DNA from: a bacterium
GTDB taxonomy: Bacteria > Bacillota > Bacilli > Lactobacillales > Streptococcaceae
DNA: 64,000 bases
Reading direction: 5' to 3'
Assembly: GCA_905221235.1 (NCBI GenBank)
Contig: CAJNCJ010000006.1
Coordinates: 1-64,000 of the forward strand
Shown: positions 57,283-64,000 of the stretch, piece by piece
How the letters are laid out: every line of letters starts with the position of its first letter
Numbering within the stretch: position 1 is the first letter of the stretch
Notes under the pieces: model-generated
What the model saw: the letters and a program-made list of their open reading frames with translations, nothing else
Told to the model about the DNA's origin: nothing
Databases searched by the model: none
Program-made: the position numbers and the translations under genes

Positions 57283-59763
57283 TCATTTCTTAGATTCAAA
57301 TTCTGTATAAGCTTCCTGAAGATAAGCGTCAAAAACTTCTTCATCCGAAATCGTGTCAGAGATGAAACTACCGTTGCTAGTTCGTTCTGACAGATTCAAG
57401 TCTTGCAATCGGCTTTCATAGATTGTTCCTTTATTGGATTGGACAAACAGAATCTGGTCGTTTTCTTCTACTTCTGTACTGAAGAGATCACCTACAAATC
57501 CTTGTTCTGCAACTGCTCCTGCTAAAAAGACACGATGCGGTTTGTTTTTTAACTCACGCAAGACTTGTAGTCCTCGTTTGGCACGGCTAGTCGCTGGAAT
57601 TTCCTCAATAGAAACACGTTTCAAACTTCCACGCTGAGTCAAGAGGTAGAAGGATGAGGTGTTACAGATAAAGGCCGATTGGAGGACATCATCTTCTTTC
57701 AGATTCATAGCCTTGACACCTGCAGCCTTGGCACCGACAACCGGAACCTCTTCGATATTGAAACGAAGGGCATAACCATTTTGGCTAATCAAGAGAACAT
57801 CATCCAGTTTAATCGGAGCTACTGCTACAATCTGGTCTCTCTCGTCTTTTAGCTTAGCATACTTAACTGACTTAGACTTGTAGGTCCGCCATGGGGTGAA
57901 TTCTTTTCGTTCTACACGCTTGATTTGACCGAGACGAGTTGCTGCAAAGTAGGTTGTCGCATCATCAAACTGATCCAGTACTTCCACATAAAGGATTTCT
58001 TCATTCGTTTCAAAGTTTGTGATGGTTTGGCTCAGATGCTCTCCGATATCCTTCCAACGAATATCTGCCAATTCATGGATTGGTCGATAGATGACATTTC
58101 CAAGACTTGTGAACATCAAGAGGTGCTGAGTTGTCTTGGCAGCTTGAACAAAAATCAAACGGTCGTCATCACGCTTACCAATTTCTTCCAGAGTGGACGC
58201 CGCAAAGGAACGTGGACTAGTACGCTTGATGTAACCTGCCTTGGTCACGCTGACGTAGGTATCTTCCTCGGCAATCAGACTAGCTGTATCAATCTCAATT
58301 GCTTTCGCAGTGTCTTCTAAAGAACTCAAACGAGGAGTGGCAAATTTTTTCTTGACCTCACGAAGTTCTTTCTTCATGAGATTGTACATAGTCCGCTCAT
58401 CACCGATAATAGCCGCCAGCATGGCAATCTTCTCACGAAGTTCTGCTTCTTCTTCTTGCAAGACAACCACATCTGTATTGGTCAAGCGGTAAAGTTGCAA
58501 GGTTACAATAGCCTCAGCCTGCTCTTCTGTAAAGTCATAGCTGACCTTGAGATTTTCCTTAGCGTCAGCCTTGTTCTCAGAAGCACGGATAAGGGCAATG
58601 ACTTCGTCCAAAATTGAAATCACACGAATCAAACCTTCAACTATATGGAGACGCTTCTCAGCCTTTTCCTTGTCAAAGCGGGAACGCGCCAAAATCACTT
58701 CACGACGGTGGGCGATGTAGCTAGACAAAATTGGGACAATCCCAACCTGACGAGGCGTGAAATTGTCAATCGCCACCATATTAAAGTTGTAATTGATTTG
58801 TAGGTCGGTATATTTGAATAGATAGTTGAGAACAAGCTCCGTATTCGCGTCTTTCTTTAGTTCGATAGCAATGCGAAGACCGTCACGGTCAGACTCATCA
58901 CGAACCTCAGCAATACCTGCTACCTTGTTATTGACACGAACATCATCGATTTTCTTGACCAGATTGGCCTTGTTGATTTCATAAGGAATCTCAGTGATAA
59001 CGATTTGTTCCTTACCACCTTTTAGCTTTTCAATCTCAGTCTTGGAACGAACAACTACGCGCCCTTTTCCAGTTTCATAGGCCTTCTTGATTTCGTCACG
59101 TCCCTGGATAATCGCCCCTGTAGGGAAGTCTGGCCCAGGCAAAAATTCCATGAGTTTATCCACCTTGGCAGTTGGATGGTCAATCATGTAAACCGCCGCA
59201 TCGATAACCTCAGCCAAATTATGCGGTGGAATGTCTGTCGCATATCCAGCCGAAATTCCAGTCGAACCATTGACTAAGAGGTTGGGAAAGGCTGCTGGTA
59301 AGACAGTTGGTTCTTTCTCCGTATCGTCAAAGTTCCAAGCAAAGGGAACTGTATTTTTCTCAATATCCTGAAGAAGGTAGCCTGCAATCTCAGACAAACG
59401 CGCCTCAGTATAACGCATGGCCGCAGGCGGATCCCCGTCCATAGAACCATTATTACCGTGCATTTCGACTAAAATCTCACGATTTTTCCAATCCTGAGAC
59501 ATACGAACCATGGCATCATAGATGGAGCTGTCACCGTGTGGGTGGAAATTCCCCATGATGTTCCCGACTGACTTGGCCGACTTACGGTAGCTCTTGTCAA
59601 AAGTATTGCCATCTTTATTCATCGAATAAAGAATACGACGCTGAACTGGCTTCAAGCCATCACGAATATCTGGCAAAGCCCGGTCTTGAATAATGTACTT
59701 GGAGTAGCGCCCAAAGCGCTCTCCCATAATGTCCTCAAGGGACATGTTTTGAATGTTACTCAT
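57283..59763 (-). CDS. parC: DNA topoisomerase IV subunit A
   Basis: 826 residues. Breakage-reunion subunit with catalytic Tyr118 (AAMRYTEA) and quinolone region HPHGDSSIYDAM, in which Ser79 and Asp83 are wild type, so no ParC quinolone resistance change at these sites. C-terminal beta-pinwheel repeats follow. An unusual leader with a long inverted repeat lies upstream. Partner ParE is at 60815 and the ANT-like gene lies between them. Confidence 0.97.
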   Translation of the reverse strand: MSNIQNMSLEDIMGERFGRYSKYIIQDRALPDIRDGLKPVQRRILYSMNKDGNTFDKSYRKSAKSVGNIMGNFHPHGDSSIYDAMVRMSQDWKNREILVEMHGNNGSMDGDPPAAMRYTEARLSEIAGYLLQDIEKNTVPFAWNFDDTEKEPTVLPAAFPNLLVNGSTGISAGYATDIPPHNLAEVIDAAVYMIDHPTAKVDKLMEFLPGPDFPTGAIIQGRDEIKKAYETGKGRVVVRSKTEIEKLKGGKEQIVITEIPYEINKANLVKKIDDVRVNNKVAGIAEVRDESDRDGLRIAIELKKDANTELVLNYLFKYTDLQINYNFNMVAIDNFTPRQVGIVPILSSYIAHRREVILARSRFDKEKAEKRLHIVEGLIRVISILDEVIALIRASENKADAKENLKVSYDFTEEQAEAIVTLQLYRLTNTDVVVLQEEEAELREKIAMLAAIIGDERTMYNLMKKELREVKKKFATPRLSSLEDTAKAIEIDTASLIAEEDTYVSVTKAGYIKRTSPRSFAASTLEEIGKRDDDRLIFVQAAKTTQHLLMFTSLGNVIYRPIHELADIRWKDIGEHLSQTITNFETNEEILYVEVLDQFDDATTYFAATRLGQIKRVERKEFTPWRTYKSKSVKYAKLKDERDQIVAVAPIKLDDVLLISQNGYALRFNIEEVPVVGAKAAGVKAMNLKEDDVLQSAFICNTSSFYLLTQRGSLKRVSIEEIPATSRAKRGLQVLRELKNKPHRVFLAGAVAEQGFVGDLFSTEVEENDQILFVQSNKGTIYESRLQDLNLSERTSNGSFISDTISDEEVFDAYLQEAYTEFESKK

Positions 59764-59791
59764 ATAGGATACAGAGCCCTTAAAACACCAA

Positions 59792-59848
59792 GTGAAAATA
59801 GAAAATTCTTGAAGTAAGAAAACTCACAAGAGAATTTATCTTTTTCAC
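59792..59848 (-). other. Long imperfect inverted repeat in the parC leader
   Basis: GTGAAAA...AATTCTTG pairs with CAAGAGAATT...TTTTCAC around a central AAAA-type loop. The same stretch on minus holds a 31-codon open frame without good ribosome binding site. The ant-parC gap (205 bp) has no convincing promoter. Confidence 0.5.
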
Positions 59849-59968
59849 ACAGCATTCAGGGCGTGTTCAACTCCTTTCAAAGAATATAGAGTAGTTTTTT
59901 ATAGAAAAGGTGTTCAGTTACTATAAACAACCAAACTATCCTTTCTGTAATTTAATCTTTTAAATTAG

Positions 59969-60787
59969 TCAGCGATTTAGAAGTCTCTCCTCAGCATACT
60001 CAATCATCCTCTCCGCAACTTCCTTATCGTAGTCAAAACCCATCTTGTTAGCAAGGGATTGAGCTTCTTGGTGGAAAAGTTGCATCGTAGCAAATAAAGA
60101 CTCAGTGATTTTATCTAAACTGGAGAAATCAAGCAGATTCGAGAATTCTTTTTCTTTCTCAGTACGTAAATAGTTAAAAAGATACTTATAATTCTTGCCG
60201 ACGTCTACTGTTCCCTTATCACTTGCTACCTGCCAAGCAAAGACTTTTAACAACTCTTTCTGGCAAATACCGTAGAGATGGTCAGTGGCATAGATGATTT
60301 GATGGCGACAGATTCCTTTGACAACGTAAGCTGACACCCACCAAAATTCATTGCAGGAATTTTTAAAATCTGTCTCACTTGCTGTGTGTATCCAGAAACG
60401 CTTTGGACTGGGGGAATATGACTCAAACAAGCCTTTCTCATCTTTCAAAACTGTATAATCAGCTTCACTGTCCACCCATTCTTGAATGTGTTCTTTAGGG
60501 CAGAGGGTCAAATCGATACGATTGCCATCTTCAAAGAGCATGAGATAGAGACAACGATTACCAAGACTAACTTCTTGCTCAATAATGCGTTTCCCAAACT
60601 GATTCAACCAGGAAAGGTCACTTGTCAGATTATCCAAATCATCCACAATATAGACTACATCATAGTCTTGAAATTCATCTTTTGGCGCCTTTGTATCAGT
60701 TCGTGAACCAGACATAGCGACAGCTTCGACTTGTAAAGTTTTGGCTGTTTGTAAAATCACATCGAGCATTTCTGCTTCAGTTCTCAT
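59969..60787 (-). CDS. ant: ANT(6)-like nucleotidyltransferase between parE and parC
   Basis: 272 residues, similar in layout to aminoglycoside 6-adenylyltransferases (AadE/AadK): MRTEAEMLDVIL start, nucleotidyltransferase motif MSGSRTDTKAPKDEFQDYDVVYIVDD with the GSR and DYD metal ligands, and RIDLTL. The start at 60787 aligns with known ANT(6) starts; the ATG at 60799 has no ribosome binding site. It lies 27 bp after parE, so it is in the parE transcript. Real aminoglycoside resistance is uncertain, since such chromosomal relatives can be weak or silent. Confidence 0.86.
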   Translation of the reverse strand: MRTEAEMLDVILQTAKTLQVEAVAMSGSRTDTKAPKDEFQDYDVVYIVDDLDNLTSDLSWLNQFGKRIIEQEVSLGNRCLYLMLFEDGNRIDLTLCPKEHIQEWVDSEADYTVLKDEKGLFESYSPSPKRFWIHTASETDFKNSCNEFWWVSAYVVKGICRHQIIYATDHLYGICQKELLKVFAWQVASDKGTVDVGKNYKYLFNYLRTEKEKEFSNLLDFSSLDKITESLFATMQLFHQEAQSLANKMGFDYDKEVAERMIEYAEERLLNR

Positions 60788-60814
60788 GTTAATACCCATT
60801 CGTTAAAGACCGAC

Positions 60815-62758
60815 TTAAAACACCGTCGCTTCTTCCAGCGTAAACTTGACATTATCTTCAATCCACTTACGGCGTGGTTCGACCTTGTCTCCCATGAGAA
60901 CATTGACGCGGCGTTCAGCACGTGCTAAGTCTTCGATTGTAACACGGATAAGAGTACGTGTTTCTGGATTCATGGTTGTTTCCCAGAGCTGGTCCGCATT
61001 CATCTCACCAAGACCTTTATATCGTTGGAGTGTTGCGCCTTTACCGAACTGCTTGCGGAGTTCTTCTAGCTCTCCATCCGTCCAAGCGTAAGCCACTTCT
61101 TCTTTCTTGCCTTTTCCTTTTGACATCTTGTAAAGAGGCGGAAGGGCAATATAGACATGTCCCGCCTCAACTAGCGGACGCATATAACGGTAGAAAAAGG
61201 TTAAGAGAAGTGTTTGAATATGGGCACCGTCGGTATCCGCATCGGTCATGATAATAATCTTGTCATAGTTTGCATCTTCAATAGAGAAGTCTGCTCCAAC
61301 ACCTGCACCGATGGTATAAATCATGGTATTGATTTCTTCATTTTTAAGGATATCCGCCATCTTGGCTTTGGCTGTATTGATAACCTTACCACGAAGAGGC
61401 AAGATAGCCTGGAACTTGCGGTCACGACCTTGCTTGGCAGAACCGCCGGCAGAGTCCCCTTCGACTAGGTAAAGTTCATTCTTGGCTGGATTCTTAGACT
61501 GAGCTGGGGTCAATTTTCCAGACAACAAGCCCTTGTCTTTCTTGTTTTTCTTACCATTTCGGCTTTCATCACGCGCCTTACGGGCCGCCTCACGGGCATC
61601 ACGGGCCTTGATAGCCTTGCGAATAAGATTAGAGGCTAGTTCCCCATTTTCCATGAGGAAGAAAGTCAACTTATCAGCCACAATTCCATCCACAACTGGA
61701 CGAGCTAGTGGGCTTCCTAGTTTGTCCTTGGTCTGCCCTTCAAACTGGAGGTGTTCTTCCGGAACCAAGATAGAAAGAACGGCTGCTAGTCCCTCGCGAT
61801 AGTCTGAACCTTCAAGATTTTTATCTTTTTCCTTGAGAAGGCCCGTCTTACGTGCGTAATCATTCATGACCTTAGTAATAGCAGACTTAAGTCCTGTCTC
61901 ATGTGTTCCACCGTCCTTGGTACGAACGTTATTGACAAAGGATAAGATGTTATCTGAAAATCCATCATTGTACTGGAGGGCAACTTCTACTTGGAAACCA
62001 TTATCTTCCCCCTCAAAGTACAGAACTGGTGTCAAAGTTTCCTTGTCTTCGTTCAGATAAGAAACAAAGTCCTGCACCCCGTTCTCATAATGGAACTCAA
62101 TCGCTTCATCTGTACGCTTGTCCGTCAAAGACAAGGTCACATTTTTCAAAAGAAAAGCTGATTCATTAAGGCGTTCTGAGATGGTATTGTACTTGAAGTC
62201 TGTTGTAGAAAAGATAGTCGCATCAGGCATGAAGGTAACCTTGGTACCTGTTTTAGTCTTGGGTGCTGTACCAATTTTCTTCAAAGTCGTGACAGGTTTG
62301 CCACCATTTTCAAAACGTTGCTTGTAGATTGCACCATCACGGGTGATTTCCACCTCCAGCCAACTAGATAGGGCATTAACAACGGAAGAACCCACCCCGT
62401 GGAGACCACCTGATGTCTTGTAGCCCCCTTGACCGAATTTCCCTCCGGCGTGAAGAATGGTAAAGATAACCTCAACTGTTGGGATTCCCATAGCGTGCAT
62501 GCCCGTCGGCATCCCACGACCATGGTCCTGCACAGTCAAACTTCCGTCTTTATTGATGGTCACATCAATACGGTCACCAAATCCAGACAAGGCCTCATCG
62601 ACTGCATTGTCAACAATTTCCCAGACTAGGTGGTGGAGACCTGCCCCATCAGTCGATCCGATATACATCCCTGGACGTTTACGGACCGCATCCAACCCTT
62701 CTAGCACCTGAATGGCATCATCATTATAATTATTAATATCGATTTCCTTTTTTGACAC
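60815..62758 (-). CDS. parE: DNA topoisomerase IV subunit B
   Basis: 647 residues. GHKL ATPase domain (EIVDNAVDEALSGFGD, DHGRGMPTG, GGLHGVGSSVVNALS) and TOPRIM domain with the QRDR LPLRGKVINTAKAK and EGDSAGGSAKQGRDR, and metal-binding DADTDGAH. Starts with GTG behind AGGAGG. First gene of parE-ant-parC. Confidence 0.97.
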   Translation of the reverse strand: MSKKEIDINNYNDDAIQVLEGLDAVRKRPGMYIGSTDGAGLHHLVWEIVDNAVDEALSGFGDRIDVTINKDGSLTVQDHGRGMPTGMHAMGIPTVEVIFTILHAGGKFGQGGYKTSGGLHGVGSSVVNALSSWLEVEITRDGAIYKQRFENGGKPVTTLKKIGTAPKTKTGTKVTFMPDATIFSTTDFKYNTISERLNESAFLLKNVTLSLTDKRTDEAIEFHYENGVQDFVSYLNEDKETLTPVLYFEGEDNGFQVEVALQYNDGFSDNILSFVNNVRTKDGGTHETGLKSAITKVMNDYARKTGLLKEKDKNLEGSDYREGLAAVLSILVPEEHLQFEGQTKDKLGSPLARPVVDGIVADKLTFFLMENGELASNLIRKAIKARDAREAARKARDESRNGKKNKKDKGLLSGKLTPAQSKNPAKNELYLVEGDSAGGSAKQGRDRKFQAILPLRGKVINTAKAKMADILKNEEINTMIYTIGAGVGADFSIEDANYDKIIIMTDADTDGAHIQTLLLTFFYRYMRPLVEAGHVYIALPPLYKMSKGKGKKEEVAYAWTDGELEELRKQFGKGATLQRYKGLGEMNADQLWETTMNPETRTLIRVTIEDLARAERRVNVLMGDKVEPRRKWIEDNVKFTLEEATVF

Positions 62759-62787
62759 AAGGAACCTCCTATTCGTTCATCTTTACT

Positions 62788-62816
62788 ATTCTACAGGTTT
62801 TCCAAGGATTTTGCAA
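62788..62816 (-). promoter_or_regulatory. parE promoter
   Basis: TTGCAA (62811-62816), 17-bp spacer, TAGAAT (62788-62793). Confidence 0.72.
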
Positions 62817-62878
62817 AATTTTTCTTTCTCAGGTGTGACAATTTCAGAAGAGATTCTCTGCCTTTCTTTTCCAATTCA

Positions 62879-62887
62879 TGATATAAT
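62879..62887 (+). promoter_or_regulatory. plsY promoter (extended -10)
   Basis: TGATATAAT directly abutting the AGGAG ribosome binding site (888-892), with the ATG at 62894. Transcription would begin at or next to the ATG if this is the promoter. Confidence 0.5.
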
Positions 62888-62893
62888 AGGAGT

Positions 62894-63535
62894 ATGATTA
62901 CAATAGTTTTATTAATCCTAGCCTATTTGCTGGGTTCGATTCCGTCTGGTCTCTGGATTGGACAAGTATTCTTTCAAATCAATCTGCGCGAGCATGGTTC
63001 TGGTAATACAGGAACAACCAATACCTTCCGCATTTTAGGCAAGAAAGCGGGTATGGCAACCTTTGTGATTGACTTTTTCAAAGGAACCCTAGCAACCCTT
63101 CTTCCGATTATGTTTCATCTGCAAGGCGTTTCGCCTCTCATCTTTGGACTTTTGGCTGTTATTGGCCATACCTTCCCTATCTTTGCAGGATTTAAGGGTG
63201 GAAAGGCTGTCGCAACCAGTGCTGGAGTGATTTTCGGATTTGCGCCTGTCTTCTGCCTCTACCTTGCGGTTGTTTTCTTTGGAACCCTCTATCTAGGCAG
63301 TATGATTTCACTATCTAGTGTCACAGCATCTATCGCGGCTGTTATCGGGGTTCTACTCTTTCCACTTTTTGGTTTTCTTCTGAGTGACTATGACCCTCTC
63401 TTCATCGCCATTATCCTAGCTCTTGCTAGTTTGATTATCATTCGTCATAAGGACAATATCACACGTATCACAAATAAAACTGAAAATCTTGTCCCTTGGG
63501 GACTGAACTTGACTCATCAACATCCTAAAAAATAA
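62894..63535 (+). CDS. plsY: Glycerol-3-phosphate acyltransferase PlsY
   Basis: Transfers the acyl group from acyl-phosphate to glycerol 3-phosphate, the first step of phospholipid synthesis. 213-residue membrane protein with five hydrophobic segments; motifs [28 protein letters not shown] and [11 protein letters not shown] are those of PlsY. Divergent from parE, as in related streptococci. Secure. Confidence 0.95.
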   Translation: MITIVLLILAYLLGSIPSGLWIGQVFFQINLREHGSGNTGTTNTFRILGKKAGMATFVIDFFKGTLATLLPIMFHLQGVSPLIFGLLAVIGHTFPIFAGFKGGKAVATSAGVIFGFAPVFCLYLAVVFFGTLYLGSMISLSSVTASIAAVIGVLLFPLFGFLLSDYDPLFIAIILALASLIIIRHKDNITRITNKTENLVPWGLNLTHQHPKK

Positions 63536-63567
63536 AACGCCAGTTTGAACAGAACTGACGTTTTTTT
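63534..63567. terminator. Terminator after plsY and the ABC permease gene
   Basis: AACGCCAGTT/AACTGACGTT stem (9 of 10 pairs), A-rich before and T7 after, overlapping the plsY stop codon. Confidence 0.88.
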
Positions 63568-63573
63568 GTATGC

Positions 63574-64000
63574 TTATTTTGATTTGATATAGTTGATACC
63601 ATCTGCTTTTGGTGCAACTGCCTTTCCAAAGAATGCTGCCAAAACCAAAATAGTCAAAACATAAGGTGCGATTTGAAGGTAAACCGCTGGCACTCCTTGT
63701 AGGAATGGCAATTGAGAACCGATAACAGCCAAACTTTGTGAAAGCCCAAAGAAGAGACTAGAAAGCATGGCTCCGATTGGGTTCCATTTACCAAAGATCA
63801 TCGCAGCAAGGGCAATAAATCCAGGTCCAACAATAGTTGTCACTGAGAAGTTAACTGAAATGGATTGAGCATAAATCGCTCCCCCAATTCCACCCAAGAA
63901 ACCTGAAATGATAACTCCTAGATATCTCATCTTGTAGACATTGATTCCCAATGTGTCCGCTGCTTGAGGATGTTCACCTACAGAGCGGAGACGAAGACCA
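63574..64000 (-). CDS. Nucleoside ABC transporter permease, 3' part
   Basis: Partial: the frame continues past the right edge (upstream residues GLRLRSVGEHPQAADTLGINVYK are readable from the last 69 bases). BPD/branched-chain-type permease of the YufQ/NupQ (PnrD) group, with GGIGGAIYAQ and ALAAMIFGKWNPIGAM typical of nucleoside or simple-sugar importers; ends in IKSK. In pneumococcus the analogous gene is next to plsY-parEC in a nucleoside transporter operon, so nucleoside uptake is the probable role. The N-terminus is outside the window. Confidence 0.85.
   Translation of the reverse strand, partial: GLRLRSVGEHPQAADTLGINVYKMRYLGVIISGFLGGIGGAIYAQSISVNFSVTTIVGPGFIALAAMIFGKWNPIGAMLSSLFFGLSQSLAVIGSQLPFLQGVPAVYLQIAPYVLTILVLAAFFGKAVAPKADGINYIKSK

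Overview
The window is a chromosomal segment of a mitis-group Streptococcus, most likely a Streptococcus mitis / S. oralis-type strain rather than a typical S. pneumoniae. Support: phosphocholine teichoic-acid genes (licABC, tarIJ, tacF, licD1/licD2), five BOX elements carrying the BOX-A core, a 107-bp RUP-type element, a ComX combox before dprA, CiaR and CodY sites, and the streptococcal ATP synthase gene order with subunit c first. Against pneumococcus: an ANT(6)-like gene between parE and parC (a marker described in viridans streptococci), a lectinolysin gene, a McrBC restriction system, and a c subunit that differs from the pneumococcal protein as I remember it. The species call is inference.

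Layout. 1-9.0 kb: zwf (+) faces a minus-strand operon rnc-smc-HAD-HAD-ftsY (RNA processing, chromosome condensation, SRP receptor). 9.0-10.5 kb: a BOX, tRNA-Arg(CCG), and guaC with a consensus promoter and a PurR box. 10.5-14.0 kb: an AT-rich two-gene type IV restriction system (McrB/McrC types) behind a perfect inverted repeat; this is the clearest accessory insertion. 14.1-20.1 kb: leucine operon leuA-leuB-DUF1294-leuC-leuD-YrdC-like, with a 17-codon leader peptide containing three consecutive Leu codons, a pause/antiterminator/terminator set and a CodY box. 20.1-25.1 kb: YjbR-like gene, cutC, DUF454 gene, topA, and dprA behind a combox. 25.1-32.9 kb: choline/teichoic acid locus, licC-licB-licA-tarJ-tarI on minus and tacF-licD1-licD2 on plus, separated by a BOX and a CiaR box.

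33-40.9 kb: aquaporin, MgtC-like protein, BOX, TPR protein, AI-2E-type permease, a solitary oligopeptide-binding lipoprotein and a plus-strand 6-phosphogluconolactonase. 41.0-47.4 kb: complete F0F1 ATP synthase operon atpEBFHAGDC. 47.6-54.3 kb: peptidase U32 family protein, guaA, a divergent GntR regulator whose stop codon sits in a truncated BOX, then an EamA transporter, a serine hydrolase and CppA. 54.3-57.2 kb: a BOX and a RUP beside lly, a lectin-cytolysin fusion with the CD59-binding signature, whose promoter -35 is overlapped by a perfect cre. 57.3-64 kb: parE-ant-parC, divergent plsY, and the 3' part of a nucleoside ABC permease gene running off the right end.

Functionally this is mostly core genome (energy, purine, leucine, cell wall, topology) with three accessory modules: McrBC, lly and ant. 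Regulation is well marked: PurR, CodY plus attenuation, ComX, CiaR and CcpA sites can all be read directly. Homologies and gene names come from recognition of sequence and context; no database search was run.
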